Positions 51,804-60,487 of a stretch of 64,000 bases of DNA are shown piece by piece; position 1 is the stretch's first letter, and each line of letters opens with the position of its first letter. Below the pieces are notes generated by a model, which was not told the DNA's origin, did not search any database, and was given only the letters and a program-made list of their open reading frames with translations. This DNA comes from an uncultured Bacteroidales bacterium (GTDB lineage: Bacteria > Bacteroidota > Bacteroidia > Bacteroidales > Paludibacteraceae): the NCBI GenBank assembly GCA_902774185.1, contig CACYHE010000008.1, positions 1 to 64,000 on the forward strand, in the 5' to 3' direction. The translations under genes and the position numbers were made by a program.

Positions 51804-54557
51804 TCACATTACGATATTTACGATCCTGCCCGGGACGACGATGATCTTTTTGATCTCAGCGCCGTTCAGGTACTTGGTCGTATCTTCGTGGGCAAGGACC
51901 AGTTTCTCCACTTCGTCCTTCGGAGTGTCTTTCGGGCACTCGAAGGTAAAACGCACTTTGCCGTTAAACTGAACCGGGTATTTCTGGCTATCCTCGACTA
52001 AGTACGCCTCGTTGCACTCTGGCCATTCGGCATTCACCACAAAACTCTCATTGCCGCAACGATGCCATGCCTCTTCTGCAATATGCGGAGCGTACGGCGC
52101 TAACAGAACCGCAATCGGTTCAAGGATCGCGCGCTTGTTGCACTTGAGTGCGGAGAGTTCGTTCTGCGCGATCATGAAGGCAGGAATGGAAGTATTGAAC
52201 GAGAAGTTCTCGATATCCCACGTGATCTTCTTAATGAGCTTGTGCAGGCTCTTGAGCTCCTCTTTCGTCGGTTCTTCGTCCACGATATTCTCGTACATAT
52301 TCCAAAGACGACGCAAGAAACGATGCACACCGTCGATACCGTTGGTATCCCACGGTTTGGACATCTCCAGCGGACCGAGGAACATCTCATAGAGACGCAG
52401 CGTGTCCGCTCCGAACTTCGCGATGACATCATCGGGATTGACCACGTTGAACATCGACTTGGACATCTTCTCTACCGCCCAGCCGCAGATATACTGCTTT
52501 GCACCGGCGGTGTAACCCGTGAGTTCGGACGAGGTACCATCGGCAAAGACGAACTCGGCGTTCCTGAACTCCGGCATCCATGCACGGAAAGCGTTGATGT
52601 CAAGCACATCATTGTTGACGATATTCACGTTCACGTGAATCGGTTGCACTTTGTCCTTGTACTCGGGGTTCTCGATGAGGTTGTAACTGATATAGAGATT
52701 GCCCGTCGCACCCTCGCCGATGTAGCGATAAACGAAGTTCGAGCGACCTTGAATCATACCTTGGTTGATGAGTTTCTTGAACGGCTCGTCTTCGCATACA
52801 TAGCCGAGATCATAGAGGAACTTATTCCAGAAACGCGAATAAATCAAGTGTCCAGTAGCGTGCTCGGAACCGCCCAGATACAGATCCACTTGACGCCAGT
52901 AATCGTTCGCCTGCTTGCCCACAAGCGCCTCATCATTCTGCGGATCCATGTAGCGGAGATAGTAAGCCGATGAACCGGCAAAGCCCGGCATCGTACACAA
53001 CTCTAACGGATTGCCTTCGTACTCCCAGTTCTCCGCATTGCCCAACGGCGGACGACCGTCAGCCGTCGGCTTGAAGTCTTTTACTTCCGGCAACTCCAGC
53101 GGCAACTTGTCTTCCGGCAGGGTATAAGGCATACCGTCCTTGTAATAAACCGGGAACGGTTCGCCCCAATAACGCTGGCGCGAGAAAATAGCGTCGCGGA
53201 GACGATAGTTCACTTTCACGCGACCGATGCCGGTGTTCGTGATATATTCCTTCATTGCCTGAATCGCGTCCTTGACCTCCATGCCGTTGAGGAAACCGGA
53301 GTTGATCATCTTGCCTTCCTTAGCGTCAAACGACTCCTCGCTTACATCTGCTCCTTCGATCAACGGAATAATCGGTAGGTTGAAGTGTTTGGCAAACGCA
53401 TAGTCACGACTGTCGTGTGCCGGAACCGCCATGATGGCACCGGTTCCGTAACCTGCCAGTACGTAGTCCGAGATATAGATGGGAATCTCGCCTTGCGTGA
53501 GCGGGTTGATGGCATAACTGCCGGTGAAGACACCTGTTACACGACGGTCAGCGATACGCTCCCGTTCCGTACGGTTCTTGCAGCGTTGCAGATAAGCCTC
53601 CACCTCTTCGCGTTGCTCATCCGTGATGACACGTTGTACGTACTCGCTCTCCGGTGCCAACACCATGAACGTCACACCAAAGACCGTGTCCGCACGGGTG
53701 GTGAAGATGGTGAAAGGCGCATCCTGACCTTTGACAGCAAACTGCATCTCCGCTCCTTCGGAACGGCCGATCCAGTTACGTTGTGTCTCTTTCAAACTCT
53801 CCGTCCAATCGATACGGTCCAAGCCTTCCAACAAGCGACCGGCATAAGCGCTCACGCGCAAACACCACTGCCGCATCACGCGTTGCTCTACCGGATAACC
53901 GCCACGAACGCTCAAGCCCTCGCTCACCTCATCATTAGCTAACACCGTACCGAGTTTCGGGCACCAGTTAACCTTCGTATCAGCCAAATAGGCGATACGG
54001 TATTTCATCAAGCGTTCTTGCTGCTCTTTCTCGCTCAGTGTTGCCCATTTGGGGTCATTGGCTTCCCATTCGGCAATCAGTTTGCTAATCGGCTGCGCTT
54101 TCTGCGTCTTGGGATCGAAATAGCTGTTGAACATCTGCACGAATGCCCACTGTGTCCACTTATAGAACTTAGGGTCACAGGTACGCACCTCGCGGTTCCA
54201 GTCGTAGCAGAAACCGATTTTCTTGAGTTGCGAGATATAGCGGTCGATGTTCTCGAACGTCGTTTTCTCCGGGTGTTGGCCGGTCTGAATAGCGTACTGC
54301 TCTGCCGGCAGACCATAACTGTCAAAACCCATCGGGTGGAGTACGTTAAAGCCCTTCAAACGTTTGTAACGGCTGTAAATATCGCTGGCAATGTAGCCTA
54401 ATGGGTGACCGACATGCAGACCCGCTCCCGAAGGATAAGGGAACATATCCAACACGTAGTAATGCGGCTTGTCGGATTCATTAGAAACGGTATAAACGCC
54501 GTTCTCCTCCCACGCTTTTTGCCACTTTTTCTCAATCTCTGAAAAGTTGTATTCCAT
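51804..54557 (-). CDS. leuS: Leucyl-tRNA synthetase
   Basis: 917 aa, normal size. HIGH motif in [17 protein letters not shown], editing domain ([29 protein letters not shown]), KMSKS motif in [11 protein letters not shown], anticodon-binding domain and C-terminal tail. Start at the ATG at 54557 ([13 protein letters not shown]); the few codons upstream lie in the leader between promoter and gene. Confidence 0.96.
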   Translation of the reverse strand: MEYNFSEIEKKWQKAWEENGVYTVSNESDKPHYYVLDMFPYPSGAGLHVGHPLGYIASDIYSRYKRLKGFNVLHPMGFDSYGLPAEQYAIQTGQHPEKTTFENIDRYISQLKKIGFCYDWNREVRTCDPKFYKWTQWAFVQMFNSYFDPKTQKAQPISKLIAEWEANDPKWATLSEKEQQERLMKYRIAYLADTKVNWCPKLGTVLANDEVSEGLSVRGGYPVEQRVMRQWCLRVSAYAGRLLEGLDRIDWTESLKETQRNWIGRSEGAEMQFAVKGQDAPFTIFTTRADTVFGVTFMVLAPESEYVQRVITDEQREEVEAYLQRCKNRTERERIADRRVTGVFTGSYAINPLTQGEIPIYISDYVLAGYGTGAIMAVPAHDSRDYAFAKHFNLPIIPLIEGADVSEESFDAKEGKMINSGFLNGMEVKDAIQAMKEYITNTGIGRVKVNYRLRDAIFSRQRYWGEPFPVYYKDGMPYTLPEDKLPLELPEVKDFKPTADGRPPLGNAENWEYEGNPLELCTMPGFAGSSAYYLRYMDPQNDEALVGKQANDYWRQVDLYLGGSEHATGHLIYSRFWNKFLYDLGYVCEDEPFKKLINQGMIQGRSNFVYRYIGEGATGNLYISYNLIENPEYKDKVQPIHVNVNIVNNDVLDINAFRAWMPEFRNAEFVFADGTSSELTGYTAGAKQYICGWAVEKMSKSMFNVVNPDDVIAKFGADTLRLYEMFLGPLEMSKPWDTNGIDGVHRFLRRLWNMYENIVDEEPTKEELKSLHKLIKKITWDIENFSFNTSIPAFMIAQNELSALKCNKRAILEPIAVLLAPYAPHIAEEAWHRCGNESFVVNAEWPECNEAYLVEDSQKYPVQFNGKVRFTFECPKDTPKDEVEKLVLAHEDTTKYLNGAEIKKIIVVPGRIVNIVM

Positions 54558-54576
54558 ACTTAAAAACAAATTTGCG

Positions 54577-54609
54577 TGCAAATTTACTACTTTTTTTTGA
54601 CATATGCAA
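54577..54609 (-). promoter_or_regulatory. Promoter of leuS
   Basis: Minus strand: TTGCATATGTCAA from 54609, TAAATTTGCA at 54586-54577, spacing 23. The element is nearly palindromic (TTGcATATGtCAA). Confidence 0.8.
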
Positions 54610-54658
54610 GAATTTGTATAAATTTATACAAAAATTGCACTTGGAATGTCATAGAAAT

Positions 54659-54691
54659 TTGCATATATGAAATATTTTTTGTATTTTTGCA
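54659..54691 (+). promoter_or_regulatory. Promoter of the structured leader
   Basis: TTGCATATATGAAA from 54659 and TATTTTTGCA at 54682-54691, spacing 23. Confidence 0.8.
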
Positions 54692-54696
54692 TCGAA

Positions 54697-54960
54697 TTTC
54701 CAAGCCCCCGTTTATTTCTCTTCATTTACTTCACATGGGTGCGCAAATCAGACTAGTGTGAAGAAGCCAATTGACTTTTGGCTTCGAAATAGGGTGGAGA
54801 ATGTCCGGTGGACATTCGAATAGAGAAGCTGGCGGGGAGCCAAAGCCGACTGAGAACGTCTCGCACGATGATTAAGCACTATACGTGCGCAAATCAGACT
54901 AGCGAGACACTATCGAGAGAGAATCGAACCGAGGGAATCTCGAGGTTAAAACGGACTAAA
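54697..54960 (+). ncRNA. Candidate structured leader RNA or independent ncRNA
   Basis: About 265 transcribed bases with at least five stems: CTTCACA/TGTGAAG (54729-54735, 54757-54763), GAAGCCAA/TTGGCTTC (about 54763-54785), AATGTCC/GGACATT (about 54800-54816), GTCTCGC/GCGAGAC (54858-54864, 54902-54908) and TCGAGA/TCTCGA (about 54913-54943). The loops of the first and fourth stems both end in the same 18-mer, GTGCGCAAATCAGACTAG (54739-54756 and 54885-54902). No stop-free coding frame with a start spans it. I cannot match it to a known RNA class such as tmRNA, RNase P RNA or a common riboswitch. Confidence 0.55.
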
Positions 54961-54983
54961 ATGCTACTAAAACAACAACTAAT

Positions 54984-55313
54984 ATGGCTAAAGCAACCTT
55001 AAACAAAAAGTTCAAAACCTACACAGGCAAACTGCCGCCTAACGGACACCGTTTCTATCTCACCAACCGTTTCGGCCAAGAGATCATCTCCCACATGCCC
55101 GAACACCGAGATCCAGACTCCGTAACGGAGGCACAACGTCATGCCTTCCAACTCATCAAAGAGGCTTCTGCTAAAGCAGATGCCGAACTACGAGACCCGC
55201 TCAAGCACGACGAATGGCTCCATAAATGGCACGACTCGCTATCCAACCGCCGTGCTAAACAATACAAAACCCTCCGTGGCTTCGTCATCGCCCAAATCCG
55301 CCAACAACTATAA
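54984..55313 (+). CDS. Small basic protein of unknown function
   Basis: 109 aa, about a quarter Lys, Arg or His. The start MAKATLNKKFKTYTGKLPPNGHR resembles a group of short Bacteroidales hypothetical proteins that begin with ATLN-x-x-FK. The rest is probably helical (EAQRHAFQLIKEASAKADAEL, AKQYKTLRGFVIAQIRQQL). It follows the structured leader by 23 bases and ends in a good terminator. A nucleic-acid-binding role, perhaps on its own leader, is conceivable but is inference from charge and position only. Confidence 0.6.
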   Translation: MAKATLNKKFKTYTGKLPPNGHRFYLTNRFGQEIISHMPEHRDPDSVTEAQRHAFQLIKEASAKADAELRDPLKHDEWLHKWHDSLSNRRAKQYKTLRGFVIAQIRQQL

Positions 55314-55353
55314 AGACAAAGGCGACATATCTGCCGCCTCTGTCTTTGTTTTT
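55312..55353 (+). terminator. Terminator after the small basic protein gene
   Basis: AAAGACA (55312-55318) with GGCG (55321-55324) pair with CGCC (55335-55338) and TGTCTTT (55341-55347), followed by GTTTTTG. Confidence 0.85.
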
Positions 55354-55517
55354 GTTAATTCCTGATTTCTTCGATTATTTTGCAAACTTTTTCAAGACGC
55401 ATGTCTATGTATTTTGTAAATCGCATACTTATGACTTTTTACCTTTTTTAGTACTTTTGCTATAGTTATCTTACGTCCATGAACGGGATGATCGTCATAA
55501 TAGAGGGAATTGAAAGG

Positions 55518-58500
55518 TTAATCTATTTCTTTCATTATGCGACTTGTCTCCACGAGTACGGATATAATCTTGCGGTAGTGCTCAATGTCGTCAAAGGAGA
55601 GCACGCGACCTTTGCGGTCTTTGAGCCATTTCTGTGCAGGCTGATAACCACCGATATAGAAATTCCATGCCTCGGTCGGAACACCCTCAAAACATTGAGT
55701 TTCGTTGATCCATATATTGCCCGAATAACCGTCATCTTTATTCCACTCCCAACGCAGATAATCCACTTGCATAGATCCGGCATTGGGGAAAGAAACAGGC
55801 GAATCCGGCACATTGTGCATGAGGTGAAGTTCACGGAGTTGGTTGCCAAAAGAGCGGAAATGCTCGAATTCATCGGCATTTTTCGGGTAAGGAATACGCG
55901 GGAAATCAACCTTTAGGAACTCCTTATATTTCGCACGATAAGCAGGCGAATGCAAAACACCATAGATATAATCGAAGATGTCTTCGGGGTATAGCACATT
56001 TTCATACCCTTCTGCCAAATCAACGACAATACGGCTATCCGGGACATATGCCCAATGAAGTATATCGCCTATCTTATTGGCTATCGTTTCGTCTATATTG
56101 GCACGACGTTCCGATTCGAAAGAGCCTGATTCCGGATATAGGTAGAGAGGGAAGACAGATTCTGCGCCCTGCATTCCAGAACTTGACCAAGCACGCCTAT
56201 CTGAAAGGCTATCGGTAACAAATGCTTGAGCGCGGTCTTGATATGGGAATCCGCGTTTTACAAGGAGCGCAATGTTTTCCTCTAACATATGCTGCATAAC
56301 CTCATATGCAGGACGAGATATTACATTTCTATCGTAATAAACATAAACAAAATCAAATGGACGATAAATGTACTTCTTCACATATTCCTTCTCAAATTGC
56401 CGAGACTGGATCTTTTGTGTAAGTTTATATGAACTTGAATCTTTAACATTGTATTGTTCAACAAAATCTTTCTCAAGCGCAGAAGATAGCAGAGTTCTAA
56501 TTCTAGAGGCTAAAACATTATGATCATAGTCTACGAAAAGAGGATCTCTATCTGTCTGTACGCCAGAGTTGCAGAGTTTCATCAATTCATCAATCTTAAA
56601 TCCCTTTTCGTATTCATCTTGCTCACTAAAATCTTTAGGGACAAAGAAATTCATTGGAGCCAGAGGATTAAGCATTTGCCATTCAACAGAACGTAAATCG
56701 TGTTGCTTTAAATACTCATACTTATATTCACGTGTGCCGTACAGGTTAAAGTGCCGAACTATTGCCGGTTCTTTGCTTTTAGCGGATTTCTTGACGAAGA
56801 TATTGATACTTACGCCCTGCATAATATCAAAGACATTCTCGTCTTTGCTACCATTAGGACAAGTCTCTTTTTTGCGAGCATTGCCGTGCAGATCTAGGAT
56901 ATAAATCTCGTCAAAGACACGCATCAATTCGCTACGCATTTGGCGATATGTGAGACCATCAATAAAAGAACTATTACTGATATACGCCACAATTCCTTCT
57001 CCATTACGCTCTACATAATACTGCGCCAGACGGATAAACTTGATGTAGTCGTCATCCAGATTAAGCTTCTTCTCGTTAAGATTCTTTTTATAATCGTCCA
57101 ATAATTTGCCTATCCATTCGCCTTTATTATTGCTGCTAACCGAATACGGCGGATTGCCCATAACAATCATCACAGGGCTCTCTTTCTTGATACAGGAAGC
57201 GGCATTGGCTTCTTGTGCCAGATAATCTCCAAAGAGCGTACCTGAATCCATATTGGCTTCTTCCAGCGAATTAGTAAGATATACATTAAGACGGTTATCC
57301 ATCTTGACGCCTATCTCCATATCCAGTTTGATATGTGCGATGGTATAGGGTGCCATCATCAGTTCGAACCCAAATAACCGAGGGCGCAGGTGTTCCGGAA
57401 CATAACTCGGCCAAGCGCCCAACTGTCCGCCGAGGTCGCGTTTGATTTGGCGTACCGCCTCCGCCAAGAATGTACCTGTTCCTGTAGCCGGATCAAGGAC
57501 TTGGACGCGATGGACAAGTTTCTTCTCTTTGCGATGTCTGGGGTCTTGCGGTATCTCTTGCTCTACTTCCGTTTTTGAGGTGTCCGCCAAGCCCATCGGC
57601 AGGTTAAACTCCGTACGCAAAATATCATCCACAGCCCGCACAATAAACTCGACCACCGGTTGGGGTGTGTAATAGACGCCGCATTGTTTCTTGGTGGCAG
57701 GGTCATATTGGAACAAGAAATCTTCGTAGAAATGGAGAATAGGATCAGTCTGTTGGGTGTCTTTCCCAAATCCCTGCATGATTTTCTCCATGTCGGTAGC
57801 CGCAAACGCGGAAACGAGGTCATCCACAATCCACGCGATACGTTCGTCCAAGTCAAAGCCGGCTATCTGTTGGAAGATCTTGCGCAAGAAGGGATTGGTT
57901 TTCGGGATGAGATTCGCAGCCTCGGAGCGTGAGAAATCATCCGGACTTTCGTCATGCAGACGTGCGGCAAACATACCATAAGCGATAGTCTGAGCATAAA
58001 TATCCGCAAATTTTTTGGGAGTAATATCATGCAAAAGCGTTTTACGGAAATCCTCCATGTAGCAACGGAGTTCCGTAGGATTATCTCCGTCTTGGATGAG
58101 TGCCTGCTCGATGATGTCTCGTAACAAACGCGCCTTACCTGCCATTAGTTGCGCTAATTTGGAGGCAGAAGTAATACGTTGCGGACGCGCATTTTTGATA
58201 TGCTCCATGAGCGAGACAAAACGTTCTGCGTCCGACAAACGGATTTTATTGCCTTGTATCTCTGCCAAGCGAACGGATTGTTGCCATTCACCGTGTTCGT
58301 ACAAATGGAAATCCAGATAATCGGTAAAGATAATCGTGTCCAACGAAGCCTTGTAGCGGTCAAACTGCTCTTTGTTCTTCTTGCGTCCGTCGAGGTCTCC
58401 GTCTTCGAGGTCTTTAGCCTCGATATAAGCAATCGGCAGTTGTTTACTGAGCAAGGTCAAATCCGGCGCACCGCAATCAATATGACTTTGCTCATTGATG

Positions 58501-58625
58501 ACAGTACAGCCCGTGCAATCGCGCAAGAGACGCTGGAGCGCAGGACGGAAAGAATGCTCGGTCGTCAGACCTGTCTGATACAATTGATTGATCTCCTTGA
58601 TATACGTGGAGATAAATTCGTTCAT
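55518..58625 (-). CDS. Nuclease-methyltransferase of type ISP-like / type IIG restriction class
   Basis: 1035 aa. A PD-(D/E)xK-type nuclease site stands near the N-terminus (Asp55 in GAPDLTLL; Glu69 and Lys71 in YIEAKD). An adenine methyltransferase core follows, with SAM motif I VLDPATGTGTF (376-386) and catalytic motif NPPY (491-494). A long C-terminal target-recognition region ends in the type ISP pattern (FYIGGYQPAQKWLKDRKGR, LSFDDIEHYRKII). The helicase domains of full type ISP enzymes are missing, as in single-chain type IIG enzymes that methylate and cut from one polypeptide. No separate specificity, helicase or methylase gene is adjacent. It likely restricts foreign DNA. Confidence 0.85.
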   Translation of the reverse strand: MNEFISTYIKEINQLYQTGLTTEHSFRPALQRLLRDCTGCTVINEQSHIDCGAPDLTLLSKQLPIAYIEAKDLEDGDLDGRKKNKEQFDRYKASLDTIIFTDYLDFHLYEHGEWQQSVRLAEIQGNKIRLSDAERFVSLMEHIKNARPQRITSASKLAQLMAGKARLLRDIIEQALIQDGDNPTELRCYMEDFRKTLLHDITPKKFADIYAQTIAYGMFAARLHDESPDDFSRSEAANLIPKTNPFLRKIFQQIAGFDLDERIAWIVDDLVSAFAATDMEKIMQGFGKDTQQTDPILHFYEDFLFQYDPATKKQCGVYYTPQPVVEFIVRAVDDILRTEFNLPMGLADTSKTEVEQEIPQDPRHRKEKKLVHRVQVLDPATGTGTFLAEAVRQIKRDLGGQLGAWPSYVPEHLRPRLFGFELMMAPYTIAHIKLDMEIGVKMDNRLNVYLTNSLEEANMDSGTLFGDYLAQEANAASCIKKESPVMIVMGNPPYSVSSNNKGEWIGKLLDDYKKNLNEKKLNLDDDYIKFIRLAQYYVERNGEGIVAYISNSSFIDGLTYRQMRSELMRVFDEIYILDLHGNARKKETCPNGSKDENVFDIMQGVSINIFVKKSAKSKEPAIVRHFNLYGTREYKYEYLKQHDLRSVEWQMLNPLAPMNFFVPKDFSEQDEYEKGFKIDELMKLCNSGVQTDRDPLFVDYDHNVLASRIRTLLSSALEKDFVEQYNVKDSSSYKLTQKIQSRQFEKEYVKKYIYRPFDFVYVYYDRNVISRPAYEVMQHMLEENIALLVKRGFPYQDRAQAFVTDSLSDRRAWSSSGMQGAESVFPLYLYPESGSFESERRANIDETIANKIGDILHWAYVPDSRIVVDLAEGYENVLYPEDIFDYIYGVLHSPAYRAKYKEFLKVDFPRIPYPKNADEFEHFRSFGNQLRELHLMHNVPDSPVSFPNAGSMQVDYLRWEWNKDDGYSGNIWINETQCFEGVPTEAWNFYIGGYQPAQKWLKDRKGRVLSFDDIEHYRKIISVLVETSRIMKEID

Positions 58626-58711
58626 GGTAGCGTTTGTTTATGGTTCGCTACTTATACGCTATACGAGAATCAGCAAATACAGAGACAAAAGAAAAATGGG
58701 CTTCCCTTAAG

Positions 58712-58817
58712 CCTCTAGGTATTTGCCGACACCCGTATCACATAAGTTCCGCCCACAATGTGGACGTTCACTGAACTTACTCGTGTGATACATTCTTCTA
58801 TCGGCAAATTTTAGAGG
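58712..58817. repeat. 106-bp nested palindrome
   Basis: Four nested pairs: CCTCTA/TAGAGG (58712-58717, 58812-58817), ATTTGCCGA/TCGGCAAAT (58721-58729, 58801-58809), GTATCACA/TGTGATAC (58735-58742, 58784-58791), TAAGTTC/GAACTTA (58743-58749, 58773-58779), closed by CCACA/TGTGG. The whole can fold into one long hairpin on either strand. Confidence 0.75.
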
Positions 58818-58900
58818 TATCTCGAATAAATAGCAAACGCTAAATTATAAATATGTTTATTGCGCAACGCTTTGCGCTTGTCTTTCTCCATCTTTTACGT

Positions 58901-58917
58901 CTCGGAGAGGGACGATT
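58901..58917. repeat. 17-bp direct repeat, left copy
   Basis: CTCGGAGAGGGACGATT, repeated exactly at 59273-59289. The two copies bracket the KilA-N remnant. Confidence 0.75.
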
Positions 58918-58946
58918 AGTCTTAGCCCTAAAGGGCATGATTTGTG

Positions 58947-59270
58947 CTATCCTTTCAAAATATGCTTGCTCTCCACATTTTCCAGCACGGTCATTTGTTG
59001 GATTGCTATTTGATTAAGTTTCTGGAGTCGTTCGCCTTGCGGCAGACCTTCGTTGATAAAGACCGCGTTGAGGTTTTCCATATTACTTAGGCAAATCAAT
59101 TGGTTTATCGTCGCATAATCGCGTATATTACCTTTATCCTCAGGATGAGCGTCACGCCACTCTTTTGCACTCAAACGAAAACTATGAAGACCTGCCTGAC
59201 TTTTTATTATGTCGAATTCGCCATAATTAAAATTGGGATTATGCACCTTTCCCCGAGTGCTCGGAAGCAC
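58947..59270 (-). pseudogene. KilA-N domain gene, truncated and internally deleted
   Basis: 107 codons remain. The N-terminal piece NPNFNYGEFDIIKSQAGLH belongs to the middle of a KilA-N domain, whose intact proteins have about 270 residues. It runs straight into FRLSAKEWRDAHPEDKGNIRD and ATINQLICLSNMENLNAVFI, the C-terminal part of the same family. About 120 residues in between and the original N-terminus are missing. The present start codon (GTG) lies inside the 18-nt palindromic element at 59255-59272. KilA-N proteins are phage- and accessory-region-associated DNA-binding proteins; this one should be non-functional. Confidence 0.75.
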
Positions 59271-59272
59271 CG
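59255..59272 (-). repeat. 18-nt palindromic element, second copy
   Basis: Identical to 30970-30987 in the TrmH gene, same orientation. It supplies the present start codon of the KilA-N remnant. Confidence 0.75.
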
Positions 59273-59289
59273 CTCGGAGAGGGACGATT
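59273..59289. repeat. 17-bp direct repeat, right copy
   Basis: Exact copy of 58901-58917; directly abuts the 18-nt palindromic element. Confidence 0.75.
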
Positions 59290-59324
59290 GTTTTATTTAG
59301 CCATAAGCGGGATTTTATTTGAGG

Positions 59325-60477
59325 TTATTTATTGGATAACTGATTAAACAACATCATTCCTTTTACCGTCAGTAGGTATTTCTGCCGAGGGTGACGAGGA
59401 CTATCCGGATAAAGTAGACGCACAAAGCCGTTTTCGATAGCAGGATTGAGATATAAATTCAAGAAATTATCGCGGCCTTTAAGTCCTATAGCCGCCATTA
59501 TATCCTTTATGGATAACTTCTCAAATTTCATTGCTTGTAGCAAACGGATGATATTTTCATCGTTTGTATATAGTTGATTTTCAGCACTTATAGGGTTACT
59601 TACCCCAAGCTTGTCCTGTACTTGTCCTGTACTTGTCCTGTGCTTGTCCTGAACTTGTTCGGGTAACTTGTTCGGTGTATTGGTAATCCCGACTTGCAAA
59701 TCCCTGTTATTCAGAGGTGTTTGTTCGTTTAATAGTAAATTGCGAAAGAACGCCACAAGATATGAACTATCCGGATTGACAGATTTCGCAACACTCTTAT
59801 AGTTGGCACGAACTAATGCATTTCTAAAATACCATGAGTGTTGCTCAAAAAGGGTATTATCAATATTCTGGAATCCTATCGAACGCAGATACTTGATAGT
59901 AAAGACCCACAAAATTAGCGATATGACTGATGGCATCGGGAAGCGCAAGATTCGTATAATCGAATTGCTTTTCTTGGTTTATGTCATAATCCAAGGTTGC
60001 TCGCAATTCCAGACAGCTACCATAAAGAACCGAATCTCCGTTCAGTGCCCATTCTTTTTTAGAAAAATCGTAGTCTCGGAACGAACCTGCATGCTTGAAA
60101 ACTCCTTTGAATATCTGGCGATGAATAGCCGCGAATCCAGCCACACTAAACGTAAACGATTGCTCACTAAGTAACTTAGTGATATTCATTGCGACTTTAT
60201 CGGCTTCCTCTTTCTCATCGTCATCCGGCAAACGAGCCTCTTTGGCTTGGTAATAGGTCTTAATCCGTTCCTCTGCCTCCTCTGTGTTTATCTGCCCTTC
60301 AATATGTTGTTGAGCCGTTTGTTTGAGGAAGTCTGAAACGGTCAGTTGATCGACAGCCTGCAGACCTATAGCCGTACGCCAATAATCTGCACGTTCACGC
60401 ACAGAGGGTTCCGGAGTTCGAAGATATTTCTCAAACTCCGGAATATAGGGATTCTCTATGTCGTTTGTCTTTGCCAT
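59325..60477 (-). pseudogene. Fic-family AMP-transferase gene, catalytic motif deleted
   Basis: The 5' frame (start ATG 60477) encodes an N-terminal helical region (TAQQHIEGQINTEEAEERIK, VbhA antitoxin-like) and the first Fic helices (FAAIHRQIFKGVFKHAGSFR, then DAISHIANFV). It then goes out of frame and stops at 59860. The other frame continues the family sequence at once: FTIKYLRSIGFQNIDNTLF, then HSWYFRNALVRANY and a C-terminal winged-helix part. The 15-20 residues normally between, which carry the HxFxEGNxR AMPylation motif, are absent. So about 60 bases plus the frame were lost. The C-terminal part also holds 11-base repeats (CTTGTCCTGTA, 59611-59660). Confidence 0.8.
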
Positions 60478-60487
60478 CAATAATTTC

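Larger units (their letters stand above)
58626..58946. other. Gap between the methyltransferase gene and the KilA-N remnant
   Basis: No gene. It contains the long imperfect palindrome at 58712-58817 and one copy of a 17-bp direct repeat (58901-58917). Confidence 0.6.

Noticed and set aside
54697-54960. The structured leader considered as tmRNA, RNase P RNA, 6S RNA or a group II intron domain
   Set aside because: No tag-reading frame with tRNA-like ends, no GAGGAAAGTCC-type core, no single long interrupted helix, and no domain V pattern or reverse transcriptase nearby.
55451-55916. A TACTTTTGC box at 55451 followed by a 145-codon plus-strand frame
   Set aside because: No proper TTG 23 bases upstream, and the frame is antisense to the conserved C-terminus of the methyltransferase.
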